44,255 nucleotides of DNA from Candidatus Thalassarchaeaceae archaeon (GTDB lineage Archaea; Thermoplasmatota; Poseidoniia; Poseidoniales; Thalassarchaeaceae): positions 1-44,255 of the forward strand of contig JAQXEV010000072.1 of NCBI GenBank assembly GCA_029250665.1. Direction: 5' to 3'. This document shows, piece by piece, positions 33,222 through 41,838 of this stretch. Position numbers and translations under genes: made by a program. Position 1 is the first letter of the stretch. Each line of letters opens with the position of its first letter. The notes under the pieces were generated by a model. The model did no database searches, had not been told where the DNA came from, and saw nothing but the letters and a program-made list of their open reading frames with translations.

Positions 33222-34379
33222 AGCGATGCATTGGCTGGAAAGCGTGTATTGTTGGCCATTACTGGTGGCATTGCAGCAGTCGAATCTATCCGGCTAGCGA
33301 GGGAATTACGCAGACATCAGGCTGAGTTGACTGTAGTAATGAGTTCTGAGGCGACCAAGGTAGTGACGCCACTGGCAGTAGCATGGGCTTCTGATGTGGA
33401 GGTGCACCAAGGTTGGTCTCCTGAAATGGCACAATTAGATGGACATGACATAATACTCATTGCTCCTGCTACTCGTAATACAATTTCGAAGCACATCCAC
33501 GGAATCATGGATTCACCTCTGATGATGGCCCTTTCTGCGGCGCGTGGGAGAGGTGCTCGGATGTGCTTCGTTCCCTCAATGCATCAAGATTTATTCGATG
33601 ATCCTGTGACTCAGGAACTTCTCGATGCCTTGGTGGCAGAGGGAAGTTCAGTCTTGGTCAACGAGGTTGAGGAAGGGAAGAGGAAGCAGCCTGACCCTGT
33701 TGCAATCGTTGCGGCAGTTTGTCATTTAGCCAATACTTCAGACTCCTCGAAAAGTGTGGCAATCACGCTAGGCGCAAACCGAGCACCCATTGACGCAGTT
33801 CGTGCAATTCAGAATGCTTCGTCTGGAAGAACTGGGTGGTTGATTGCAGAATATCTCCATCGAATGGGTCATAATGTCATATGTATCGCTGGTAAAACTT
33901 CAGCTAACCCCTCCTTTGAATTACCAGACATCCGTCGTGATGGGACTCCCGACGGAATGCTCAGAGTATGCCAACAAGTTGCTAATGAGTTTCAGCCCAA
34001 CGTCTGGATTCACGCTGCAGCCGTCCTTGATTACTACACAGAGGCAGAGGATGGAAAGAAGGCCAGTGGAGTAAATAATTGGTCACTTAACCTATCACCT
34101 GGTCCTAAACATATAGCGGAACTTGCCTCTCTTGTTGAAGGTTCAACGCGAATCGGATTCAAACTTGAATCTGGAGTCACACCCGCTACGGTAATCGAAC
34201 GCGCGAGTGACCAGATAGAGCGCTACGGCGTTAATGCAGTGATTGCCAATATCATGGAAGAGATGAATGATCCAAATGAGATTCGTGCTCGAATCGTACA
34301 TGCTGATGGCACTGTCGAAGAAGCCTCCGATGACCGTGCACTGTGCGAAGCCATCAACCGTCTCATCAAGGGTCAATGA
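33192..34379 (+). CDS. coaBC: Phosphopantothenoylcysteine synthetase/decarboxylase
   Basis: A bifunctional flavoprotein of CoA synthesis. The N-terminal CoaC (HFCD) domain has LLAITGGIAAVE, the FMN-binding IAPATRNTISK and the substrate-clamp PSMH at 128-131. The C-terminal CoaB domain has the NASSGRTGW loop, AAAVLDYY, the Lys of DGKKAS and GFKLESG. The usual catalytic His before the I-E-L-A segment of CoaC appears to be Met (about residue 79). It starts at GTG 33192 or an internal TTG at 33234. The proS start is 49 nt downstream. Confidence 0.9.
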   Translation: MTKDTGVAVHSDALAGKRVLLAITGGIAAVESIRLARELRRHQAELTVVMSSEATKVVTPLAVAWASDVEVHQGWSPEMAQLDGHDIILIAPATRNTISKHIHGIMDSPLMMALSAARGRGARMCFVPSMHQDLFDDPVTQELLDALVAEGSSVLVNEVEEGKRKQPDPVAIVAAVCHLANTSDSSKSVAITLGANRAPIDAVRAIQNASSGRTGWLIAEYLHRMGHNVICIAGKTSANPSFELPDIRRDGTPDGMLRVCQQVANEFQPNVWIHAAAVLDYYTEAEDGKKASGVNNWSLNLSPGPKHIAELASLVEGSTRIGFKLESGVTPATVIERASDQIERYGVNAVIANIMEEMNDPNEIRARIVHADGTVEEASDDRALCEAINRLIKGQ

Positions 34380-34428
34380 AGCCGCTTACAGCGTCACATT
34401 CAAGCGACGCTCGCAGGCGACGCGTACT

Positions 34429-35949
34429 ATGGCGAAGCATGACAAGGCCAAGCGTGGCATCCCCTCTAAGGATGATTTCAACGCTTGGTACCCGGCGATC
34501 GTCGAGATTGCTGACCTTGTCGACAAGAGATACCCAATCAAGGGCATGGACGTATGGAAGCCCTACGGTTGGAAGGCAATGACCTTGATTGACACTCTCA
34601 CGCGCGCGGAGATGGAAAGAACCGACCACGAGGAGTACAACTTCCCATTGTTGGTTCCCGAGGATCTATTGGATAAGGAGAATCGATTAGTTTCTTTGTT
34701 GAAGAAAGCACGTGAAGAAGGAGTCGATCCTTCGGAACTTCGTTTGGATGAGGAAGAAGGTGGTTTCAAGAAAGAAGTGTATTGGGTCAAACACGCTGGC
34801 GAAAACGAACTCGATGTTCCGATGTTTTTGCGGCCTACTAGTGAGACTCCGATGTACACAATGTTCCCTCTTTGGGTTCGTTCCCACGGTGACCTTCCGC
34901 TCAAAACCTTCCAAATTGTCAATACCTTCCGTTATGAGACCAAACAAACACGTTCGTTCATTCGTGTTAGGGAGATACATTTCTTTGAAGCTCATACCGC
35001 TCATAAGGATCAGGCAGGGGCTGATGAACAGATTACTCAAGATGCTGAAATTGTTCAGAATCTATTGCATGATTTGTGCTTTCCAGCAATTGTTTCCAAG
35101 CGCCCGTTGTGGGATACTTTCCCTGGTGCTTGGTACTCGACTGCAGTCGATGTTGTAATGCCGAATGGTCGCACTTTGCAAGTGGCTACTTACCATCATT
35201 ACAAAGATCAGTGGGCTAAGGCATTCGATTTGAAGTATGAAGATACTAATGGTCAAACTCAATTTTGTCATCAGACAACATTCGGGATGTCGGAGCGAAT
35301 GTTGGGTGCAGTTGTCGGCATGCATGGGGATGATGCAGGGCTTATTTTTCCACCAAAAATTGCACCCATTCAAGTTGTTCTGATGCCCGTCGCAGCACAT
35401 TTGGACCATACTGTCGCCCCAACTATCGAGGAAATGGCTGCTCAATTGAAGGCGGCCGGGTTCCGAGTTAAGGTCGACAATCGAGATATTAGGCCAGGCG
35501 CGAAGCACTATGATTGGGAGATCAAGGGCGTTCCACTTCGACTCGAATTGGGTCCTCGTGATATCAAATCAGGCCAGTTCGTAATGAGTATGCGTACTGG
35601 TGGCAAGGAATTCCATGATTCAAGTGAATTGATCAATGTCGTGTCTGATGCTTTGACCAGAACTGAAAACGAATTACGTGTCCGTTCTGCAGCACACATG
35701 TCCCACTTCGTAATTCCATTCCCGGGTATTACTCAGACGGATGGCGGCTGGCAACTCAATAGTGATCTTGAGGATGGTAAGGTCTACGAATTCGCATTTG
35801 ATGGAAATGATTCCGACGCAGAGATTCTTGAGCGTGCTTCAGGCCTCACATTCCTCGGTGATTGTATCGAACCATTTGCGGAACCTCGTCCCTGCGCCGT
35901 CACGGGGCGAATGACCACACGACGCCAGCATCTAGCTCGGATGTATTGA
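34429..35949 (+). CDS. proS: Prolyl-tRNA synthetase (archaeal/eukaryotic type)
   Basis: Charges tRNA-Pro. The 506-residue enzyme has class II motifs: LRPTSETPMY at 134-143, RSFIRVREIHFFEAH at 175-189 (motif 2), the SERMLGAVVGMHGDD segment (motif 3), and the archaeal C-terminal zinc-type domain ending in a terminal Tyr (LARMY), a hallmark of this class. No bacterial editing insertion is present. ATG at 34429 matches usual archaeal starts; the open frame extends upstream into coaBC but without homology. Confidence 0.96.
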   Translation: MAKHDKAKRGIPSKDDFNAWYPAIVEIADLVDKRYPIKGMDVWKPYGWKAMTLIDTLTRAEMERTDHEEYNFPLLVPEDLLDKENRLVSLLKKAREEGVDPSELRLDEEEGGFKKEVYWVKHAGENELDVPMFLRPTSETPMYTMFPLWVRSHGDLPLKTFQIVNTFRYETKQTRSFIRVREIHFFEAHTAHKDQAGADEQITQDAEIVQNLLHDLCFPAIVSKRPLWDTFPGAWYSTAVDVVMPNGRTLQVATYHHYKDQWAKAFDLKYEDTNGQTQFCHQTTFGMSERMLGAVVGMHGDDAGLIFPPKIAPIQVVLMPVAAHLDHTVAPTIEEMAAQLKAAGFRVKVDNRDIRPGAKHYDWEIKGVPLRLELGPRDIKSGQFVMSMRTGGKEFHDSSELINVVSDALTRTENELRVRSAAHMSHFVIPFPGITQTDGGWQLNSDLEDGKVYEFAFDGNDSDAEILERASGLTFLGDCIEPFAEPRPCAVTGRMTTRRQHLARMY

Positions 35950-35952
35950 GCC

Positions 35953-36465
35953 CTATTTCTTTCTGAGGCTGTAGGCCATCAAGGCGGCACTTAGAACGAT
36001 AAGAACTCCGTCTACAGTATTGATTGTCATGGTCTCCGTCCAAGAATCCGGAGATTCGTAATCAGCAATTGATGTGAGAGTCAATTGATCCTCACAAGGG
36101 GTTTCGGAATCCGGAGAGTCACAAATCGGCACTATCGAACCAAAACCAACGACTAGATTCGCCATTAACAATGCAAATAGTATGAATGTAAGTGAGAAAA
36201 TAATCCATGAACGCTTTCCCTCTATAGCTTCAGAAACTGGAGGGGGTGCCAAATTTGGTAGGGGCATTTCAACCTCGTGCTTTGAATCTCCATTCGGTTG
36301 GACGATTGAATCGCTTGGCCTTTCAGGAGCTTCGACTCCGAGATGATCTAGTGCATCCCTACCATAGATTGTTTCAGCCATATCGTAGAGTTCTGAATTT
36401 GCTTCTAAGGCATCCGGATCAACAGTCCCATCTAGGAGTCTCTTGACTTCGTCTAATGGGGTCAC
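35953..36465 (-). CDS. Two-span membrane protein, unknown function
   Basis: An unrecognised 170-residue protein. A soluble N-terminal half begins TPLDEVKRLLDGTVDPDA, a short helical motif also seen at N-termini of cytosolic domains, followed by a proline-rich linker. Two hydrophobic segments (about 87-107 and 149-166) flank a loop of about 40 residues with two cysteines (ICDS, PCED) that could form an extracytoplasmic disulfide. The C-terminus is RKK. There is no PGF motif, so it is not an obvious archaeosortase substrate. Convergent with proS (3-nt gap). Confidence 0.68.
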   Translation of the reverse strand: MTPLDEVKRLLDGTVDPDALEANSELYDMAETIYGRDALDHLGVEAPERPSDSIVQPNGDSKHEVEMPLPNLAPPPVSEAIEGKRSWIIFSLTFILFALLMANLVVGFGSIVPICDSPDSETPCEDQLTLTSIADYESPDSWTETMTINTVDGVLIVLSAALMAYSLRKK

Positions 36466-36528
36466 GATGGCCTCGCGTGATGAGTCGTTCTTGAATCAAA
36501 CGCAGTGATGTGGTCGGAATGTTCGTTC

Positions 36529-37467
36529 TCAGACCAAAGATTCGCTCGCGGCGATGATCGCTTCAGTGGTAAGTCCTACCATTTCCAACAATTCTTCACT
36601 ACCGCCACTCTCGCCGAAACGATCCTGAACGCCTAGCATTTTGATTTTGGTAGGATTGGTCTGTGAGAGATGTTCGGCAACTGCTGATCCCAATCCTGCA
36701 ATCACCGAATGATCTTCGACTGTGACGATACCTGAGCATTCTCTCGATAAACGATCGAGAAGTTTTGTATCCAGTGGTTTCAATGTGTGCATGTCTACAA
36801 CCGTCGCATCGATTCCTCGATTTGAGAGCTCTTCTGCTGCATTCATCGCTTTATGGACCATTACGCCGTTAGCGATTATCGCTACATTACTGCCTGTTCG
36901 GAGAACAGACCCTTTTCCTATTTCGAGGGAATTTACTGTATTTTCGTTATACATTCTTGGGGTTTTGTTACGAGCTGTGCGAGTGTATGATGGCGAGTCA
37001 TGGTTGAGTAATGCTGCTGTTAGCCGACGAGCTGATAGGTCATCACATGGGTGCATGACAGTCATTCCGGGTATTGTACGGTACAACGCGAGGTCTTCGA
37101 TTGATTGGGCGCTTGATCCGTCGGTACCGGTGTGTATGCCACCGTGACTTCCACAGATGTGGACAGTGAGTCCGGGTCTCGCTATTCCATTCCGTACTTG
37201 TTCGAATGCACGTTCAGAGAATATTGCAAATGTGCTTGCGAACGGAACTTTGCCGCAGGATGCAAGTCCAGCTGCTACTAACATCATGTTCTGTTCAGCG
37301 ATACCTAGCGATATCGTCCTCTCCGGGTATTTTGCGCGGAAGAGGCAGGACTTTGTTGATTTTCCAAGATCGGCCTCAAGGACTACTACGCGCGGGTCGT
37401 TTGCTATTTCGAGAAGGGCGGCACCGTAGCCATCCCTACTCGCGCCACCGGTGGAAGGTGCACTCAT
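36529..37467 (-). CDS. Transketolase, C-terminal subunit
   Basis: The pyrimidine-binding plus C-terminal half of a split transketolase, 312 residues, acting with the N-terminal subunit in pentose-phosphate interconversion. It shows RTISLGIAEQNMMLVAAGLA (the catalytic Glu in GIAEQ), FASTFAIF and GSHGGIHTGTDGSSAQ, then a transketolase C-domain (VTVEDHSVIAGLGSAVAEH). Its start overlaps the stop of the N-terminal gene by 4 nt, so the two are translationally coupled. 1-deoxyxylulose phosphate synthase is an alternative, but the split arrangement and isoprenoid context favour transketolase. Confidence 0.93.
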   Translation of the reverse strand: MSAPSTGGASRDGYGAALLEIANDPRVVVLEADLGKSTKSCLFRAKYPERTISLGIAEQNMMLVAAGLASCGKVPFASTFAIFSERAFEQVRNGIARPGLTVHICGSHGGIHTGTDGSSAQSIEDLALYRTIPGMTVMHPCDDLSARRLTAALLNHDSPSYTRTARNKTPRMYNENTVNSLEIGKGSVLRTGSNVAIIANGVMVHKAMNAAEELSNRGIDATVVDMHTLKPLDTKLLDRLSRECSGIVTVEDHSVIAGLGSAVAEHLSQTNPTKIKMLGVQDRFGESGGSEELLEMVGLTTEAIIAASESLV

Positions 37468-38285
37468 GCTAATTCCTCCATTGCTTGGGACAATTCTTCA
37501 TCACTGGGTGCTTTTCCATGGAATGCAGGATTATCCTCCATAAATGAGACTCCTTTGCCTTTCACAGTATGAGCAACGATTGCATTAGGTCCTGGGGTAT
37601 TAGCAGCCCAATTCAGAGCTTCGACTACCTGTTCCATATCATGTCCATCGATTTCTTTCACAGACCATCCGAATGAGTTTATTTTACTCGCTATATCTCC
37701 GATCTCCATTTGTACATCTACAAAGTCATCGTTTTGTATTCTATTACGATCGACGATTACGTGCAGGTTCTGAATTTCATGATAACTCGCTGCCATGAAG
37801 GCTTCCCAAACTTGCCCTTCCTGAGTTTCACCATCACCAATCATGACCCAAGTATGGAATTCTTGTTCGTTTAGTCGGGCAGCAAAGGCACAACCTAAAC
37901 CGAATGACAAACCCATGCCTAGGCTGCCAGCTGAGAAATCAACTCCATTGGTCCACTTCATGTCTACGTGGCCCTGACAGACTGACCCCATTGTACGGAA
38001 TCCATCCAAATCAGACTGCGAAAGGAAGCCCATTTCGTGAAGGATTGAGTAAACTGCAGGTGACGCATGCCCTTTGCTCATAACGAAGCGATCCCGTTCT
38101 CCATTGTTTGCATCATCCGGTGAAACTGACATTTGCGTTGAATACAATCCAACTAAGAGGTCGATTGCAGAAAGGGATCCACCAGGGTGTCCTGCTCCGG
38201 CTTTGTGAACCATGTCTACAATTGCTCGCCGACACCTCTTGGCGCGTTCATTCAACTCGCTGAGTGGAATCGGCTCCGCTGACAC
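37464..38285 (-). CDS. Transketolase, N-terminal subunit
   Basis: The thiamine-diphosphate pyrophosphate-binding half, 273 residues. It contains GAGHPGGSLSAIDLLVGLY near 30-48, KGHASPAVYSIL with substrate-binding His, and the ThDP motif GDGETQEGQVWEA ... VDRNRIQ. Split transketolases of about 270 plus 310 residues are common in archaea. In many archaea lacking an oxidative branch it supplies ribose 5-phosphate and erythrose 4-phosphate. It also handles sedoheptulose 7-phosphate, the precursor of the GmhA reaction encoded at 8831-9400. Confidence 0.93.
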   Translation of the reverse strand: MSAEPIPLSELNERAKRCRRAIVDMVHKAGAGHPGGSLSAIDLLVGLYSTQMSVSPDDANNGERDRFVMSKGHASPAVYSILHEMGFLSQSDLDGFRTMGSVCQGHVDMKWTNGVDFSAGSLGMGLSFGLGCAFAARLNEQEFHTWVMIGDGETQEGQVWEAFMAASYHEIQNLHVIVDRNRIQNDDFVDVQMEIGDIASKINSFGWSVKEIDGHDMEQVVEALNWAANTPGPNAIVAHTVKGKGVSFMEDNPAFHGKAPSDEELSQAMEELA

Positions 38286-38346
38286 GATACGTGGTTCAGT
38301 GATGGGCCTTTGATGATTTCTGGCTTCCTCTGCCTACTATGTTCTG

Positions 38347-38363
38347 AGATAGATTCACTATCT
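38347..38363. promoter_or_regulatory. Inverted repeat upstream of mqnE
   Basis: Arms AGATAG and CTATCT around ATTCA, about 34-50 nt before the mqnE ATG, in the divergent tkt/mqnE region. The right arm provides a weak TATA-like CTATCT. Possible operator; weak support. Confidence 0.3.
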
Positions 38364-38396
38364 GAAATCATCTCGGTATGATTACGAGGGAGCGTA

Positions 38397-39599
38397 ATGC
38401 AGTCAATCTCTGGTCAGGATTCCAATATCGATTGGACTGCGCGATTAGCTGAGATGCCAATCCCACAGTCGATTCGATCAAACAAACTTCTGTATTCTGC
38501 ATATTCCGAACTGTCTTCAAATGGCAGAATATCTGAATCAACTGGTCTATTGTTGATGGACGATGCACCCCTTTCTGGTTTGACCACTCTTGCTTTGATG
38601 GTCAAGCGGTCAAAACATTCCGATGAGGTTTTCTTCAACGAAAACCTCCATGTCAATACCACAAATATTTGTGTCTTAGCTTGTCGATTCTGTGCCTTTC
38701 GTAAAGGGCCTCGTCACAAAGATGCGTATCAGCTCTCGGTCAAGGAATATTTGCACAGAATCGAACCATTCGCAGAACATATCGACGAGGTACATTCCGT
38801 AGGAGGCTTACACCCTACTTGGACCGTGGAGCATTATGCGGAACTGTATCGACAGTGTAAACAGAGATTCCCTCACATCCACATTAAATCGTTAACGGCA
38901 ATCGAAATCAAACACATCGCCGAACGTTCCAATTTGTCGTTTAGTGAAGTCATCAAGACTCTGAAAGAATCCGGATTAGATTCGATTCCAGGAGGTGGTG
39001 CTGAGATTCTCGTCGATTCAGTTCGCGATCGAATATGTCGTGGCAAGGAATCAAGTCAAGAATATCTCGACATTCATCGGGCTGCGCATAGATTGCACAT
39101 TCCGACGAATTGTACCATGTTATTCGGAACCGTGGAATCTTCGGCAGATCGAATTAAACATCTTTCTCTTCTTAGAGAATTACAAGATGAAACGGGTGGC
39201 TTCCAATGCTTCGTTCCATATCCATTCCTCCGTGATAAGACCAGACTCCCCGAGGCCCAATTAGCCAGTTCTAATGAGATATTACGTGTAATCAGTGTAT
39301 CTCGACTAATGTTGGACAATATCCCTCACATCAAAGCATATCGTATGAACATCGGTGACTCAGTCTCTCAGATGGCTCTCAGTGCAGGTGCAGATGATAT
39401 CGATGGAACAGTCGGCCATGAGGAAATTATGCATTCAGCTGGAAGTAAAACACGTTTGGATTCCAGCCGAGCCGACATTTGCCGCTTGATTGAGGACGCA
39501 GGTTATACGCCTGTGAAACGGAATTCTACGTACTCTGAGTTTGAAACCGTCGCTTCTTTAGTTACTGAACGAACAGTGTTGCCAATTATCGAAGTTTGA
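38397..39599 (+). CDS. mqnE: Aminofutalosine synthase (radical SAM)
   Basis: MqnE joins 3-enolpyruvylbenzoate to an adenosyl radical from SAM, giving 6-amino-6-deoxyfutalosine in the futalosine menaquinone pathway. The 400-residue protein has the radical SAM cluster C-x3-C-x2-C (Cys92, Cys96, Cys99 in CVLACRFCAF), VHSVGGLHPTW, KSLTAIEIKH and GGGAEIL, the MqnE/MqnC/CofH family pattern. The GGLHP and TAIEIKH forms, plus the immediately downstream mqnA, favour MqnE over MqnC or CofH. A GAGGG-type ribosome site precedes the ATG. Confidence 0.9.
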   Translation: MQSISGQDSNIDWTARLAEMPIPQSIRSNKLLYSAYSELSSNGRISESTGLLLMDDAPLSGLTTLALMVKRSKHSDEVFFNENLHVNTTNICVLACRFCAFRKGPRHKDAYQLSVKEYLHRIEPFAEHIDEVHSVGGLHPTWTVEHYAELYRQCKQRFPHIHIKSLTAIEIKHIAERSNLSFSEVIKTLKESGLDSIPGGGAEILVDSVRDRICRGKESSQEYLDIHRAAHRLHIPTNCTMLFGTVESSADRIKHLSLLRELQDETGGFQCFVPYPFLRDKTRLPEAQLASSNEILRVISVSRLMLDNIPHIKAYRMNIGDSVSQMALSAGADDIDGTVGHEEIMHSAGSKTRLDSSRADICRLIEDAGYTPVKRNSTYSEFETVASLVTERTVLPIIEV

Positions 39600-39608
39600 G
39601 GTGTAGAT

Positions 39609-40403
39609 TTGTCCTGGACTAGTGTAATTGGTCGTGTAGCATTCACTAATTGTGATCCATTGTTTCATGGTTTGAGTGATGAATGGACCGTGCTTCCTGC
39701 GCCACCTGCATGGTTGACTGGGCACGTTCTTCGAAGAGACTGCATCACTGCGCCTATTCCTACAGCTGACTATGCTCTTCACCATGAGGAACTTATGTTA
39801 CTACCCGAATTGGGTATAGTTGGAATGGGTGCGGTAGGATCTGTTATTCTCTTCGGCACAAGAGAATTAGATAAGATGAGAGACATAGCACTTCCTTCTG
39901 ATTCTTCGACTTCTAAGGTTTTGTTGAGGTGGTTGTTGAATCATAGAGGGCTGGATCCTAAATGCATAGAAACTGGCCCTGATCTTACCTCCATGCTAGA
40001 TCGCTGTGATGGCGCTTTACTCATCGGTGACAGAGCCCTCGCTGCAGCATCCGAGCATCCTGAATTAGTCTGCCTAGACCTAGGTGGAGAATGGACGCAA
40101 GTGACTGGTTTTCCTATGGTTTTCGGTGTATTTGCTTGCCGTCGGGACACGCCAGTAGAGAATCTCAAAATTATCCATTCGGAGCTCTTGGAAAATTACT
40201 CGAAATTCAACCATGATGAAAAACATAAGGCGGCAGTAATAACAGCGGCAGCGGAATCTACAGGTGCCGATTTCGATCGAGTATCACATTATTTCGAAAA
40301 TGAAGTACGAAATGTTCTCGATAATGAATCGAAAAAGGGTCTCGCATTATTCTTGAACGATGTTTGTGGAATGACTACTGACCCAGAATGGGTTGCGATG
40401 TAA
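39609..40403 (+). CDS. mqnA: Chorismate dehydratase
   Basis: MqnA converts chorismate to 3-enolpyruvylbenzoate, the first futalosine-pathway step. The 264-residue periplasmic-binding-like fold begins IGRVAFTNCDPLFHGL (family pattern around N-x-x-P-L), has APIPTADYALH with the ligand-binding loop, the SVILFGTRELDKM strand, and LLIGDRALAA and FGVFACRRD near 139-180. It starts at TTG 39609, with GAGGTG at 39598-39603 as ribosome-binding site, immediately after mqnE. Its stop is 4 nt from the convergent HEAT gene. Confidence 0.9.
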   Translation: MSWTSVIGRVAFTNCDPLFHGLSDEWTVLPAPPAWLTGHVLRRDCITAPIPTADYALHHEELMLLPELGIVGMGAVGSVILFGTRELDKMRDIALPSDSSTSKVLLRWLLNHRGLDPKCIETGPDLTSMLDRCDGALLIGDRALAAASEHPELVCLDLGGEWTQVTGFPMVFGVFACRRDTPVENLKIIHSELLENYSKFNHDEKHKAAVITAAAESTGADFDRVSHYFENEVRNVLDNESKKGLALFLNDVCGMTTDPEWVAM

Positions 40404-40407
40404 CCAC

Positions 40408-40887
40408 TCATTCTGCGTAGTCCAACCGCTTACTAGCAACCCATTCAAGAAGGTCGAGAGCAACCTCGCATGATTCCGCAACAACGACTTCATCATCGTT
40501 GACATACTCTTCCAGCACAGACAATGCTGTTCTATCACCAATCGCTCCAAGTGCTTCTGCTGCTTCGTGACGGACCATCACATCTTCATCAGCATCAGCT
40601 AACCTATCGATGAGATGTGGTACAGCATGTGAATCTTGCATTTGACCCATGACATAAGCGATCTCATGTTTCAGAAGTGCTGACTTGGAGGCAAAGGCCG
40701 CAGCAAGTGCCTCTACCGAATCCTTCCCTCCAATATTTCTCAGAGCAAATAGAGCTCGCATGCGCTGGAACATCTTCTCATCTTCATTACAAATCGTGTT
40801 CCGTAATGTTGCGACTTTGTTGTCTTCACTTGGAGGCGCAGGGTCGACTGAATCGAATTCGGACCTCTCAGGTATATTCTCAGTCAT
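40408..40887 (-). CDS. Half-length deoxyhypusine hydroxylase-like HEAT-repeat protein
   Basis: A 159-residue HEAT-repeat protein that matches one half of eukaryotic deoxyhypusine hydroxylase, the di-iron enzyme that finishes hypusine on eIF5A. Two His-Glu motifs, His74-Glu75 in ALLKHEIAYVMGQMQD and His107-Glu108 in MVRHEAAEALGAIGD, are 33 residues apart, exactly as in each half of DOHH. It also carries SVDPAPP at 13-19, the linker joining the two DOHH halves, and ESCEVALD at 138-145, typical of the C-terminal half. The N-terminal half is not missing by truncation: the ATG follows the mqnD TAA directly (TAAATG). A homodimer could rebuild the four His-Glu site. A generic HEAT or PBS-lyase-like repeat protein is the alternative. 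Confidence 0.8.
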   Translation of the reverse strand: MTENIPERSEFDSVDPAPPSEDNKVATLRNTICNEDEKMFQRMRALFALRNIGGKDSVEALAAAFASKSALLKHEIAYVMGQMQDSHAVPHLIDRLADADEDVMVRHEAAEALGAIGDRTALSVLEEYVNDDEVVVAESCEVALDLLEWVASKRLDYAE

Positions 40888-41745
40888 TTATTCAACTCCA
40901 ATGAATTCGATTGAATCCGTTTCCAATCCAGCATCAATCATACCAATTCGCTGCCCTTCTTTCAAAAATAATCGAATCGCAGCTCGACCTTCAGGCCCGT
41001 AATCCAGTGTTCTTTTGTTGACGTACATCTGAACAAATTCCCGATTCGTATCATCATCGATACCACGACCCCATGATTTAGCAAATTCCAGAGCCGCGTC
41101 AGGATTCTCAAGTGAGTGTTCGATGGAACGCTTCACGTCTTGGGATAATTGGAGACACAATTCTTCCCCGAGATCTCTCCTTACCACATTTCCACCTAGC
41201 GGTAGTGGTAGTCCAGTCTTCTCATTCCACCATACTCCTAGGTCCAGAACGAGATGAACTCCCTCGTCTTTCCAAGTGAGTTGGCCTTCATGAATAATCA
41301 AACCGACATCGTAGATTCCTGCCTTGACGGCCGGAAGTATTTCGTCAAAGGGAACTACATCTACCTCGACTTCACCCCAAGCAAGTCTTAGCGCGAGATA
41401 CGCAGAGGTATCGAGCCCGGGAATAGCGATTTTGCATGACTTCGCATCCGTCTCATTCATCGGTGAATTAGAAATCAACATAGGGCCATAGCCCTCGCCC
41501 ATCGATGCACCGCAATTCATCAAGACATAATCGTCTACAATACGTGGGAAGGAATGTATGCTTACAGCTGAGATTTCGTATTCCTTGGTTAGTGCCTTCT
41601 CATTCAGAGTTTGTATGTCCAAAAGCACGTGTTCGTAGGTCCTACCTGGTGTTTCGAAAGCACCAGTTGTCAGGGCATGAAACATGAAAGCATCATCAGG
41701 ATCTGGAGAATGCCCGACCCGAATATGTACTCCGGCTTGCTCCAT
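40888..41745 (-). CDS. mqnD: 1,4-dihydroxy-6-naphthoate synthase
   Basis: MqnD converts cyclic dehypoxanthinylfutalosine to 1,4-dihydroxy-6-naphthoate. The 285-residue protein has GHSPDPDDAFMFHAL near residues 10-24 (family S-P-x-P-D-D motif), VSIHSFPRI, GEGYGPML, DVGLIIHEGQLTW with the catalytic His, and LPLPLGGNVVRRDLG. Together with mqnE and mqnA on the facing strand it provides three of the futalosine-pathway enzymes; the nucleosidase and MqnC are not in the window. The DOHH-like gene begins right at its stop. Confidence 0.92.
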   Translation of the reverse strand: MEQAGVHIRVGHSPDPDDAFMFHALTTGAFETPGRTYEHVLLDIQTLNEKALTKEYEISAVSIHSFPRIVDDYVLMNCGASMGEGYGPMLISNSPMNETDAKSCKIAIPGLDTSAYLALRLAWGEVEVDVVPFDEILPAVKAGIYDVGLIIHEGQLTWKDEGVHLVLDLGVWWNEKTGLPLPLGGNVVRRDLGEELCLQLSQDVKRSIEHSLENPDAALEFAKSWGRGIDDDTNREFVQMYVNKRTLDYGPEGRAAIRLFLKEGQRIGMIDAGLETDSIEFIGVE

Positions 41746-41838
41746 ATTGGCCGGCGACAGAAACTACTTCAAAATCGCTTTGCTCTTTCTATTTGAACTG
41801 AGGTAAGTATCAAGAAGCAATATCGAGCGCACCAAGTC

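Noticed and set aside
35953-36465. Possible archaeosortase substrate because of a C-terminal hydrophobic segment and basic tail
   Set aside because: There is no PGF-type motif and no signal peptide; a second hydrophobic span suggests an ordinary two-span membrane protein.
36529-38285. Split transketolase read as 1-deoxyxylulose-5-phosphate synthase
   Set aside because: Archaea with IPK and UbiD use mevalonate routes, and the two-gene split with these lengths is typical of archaeal transketolase.
38397-39599. Radical SAM protein as CofH (F420 synthesis) or MqnC
   Set aside because: It is directly followed by mqnA and faces mqnD, and its motif set fits MqnE better.
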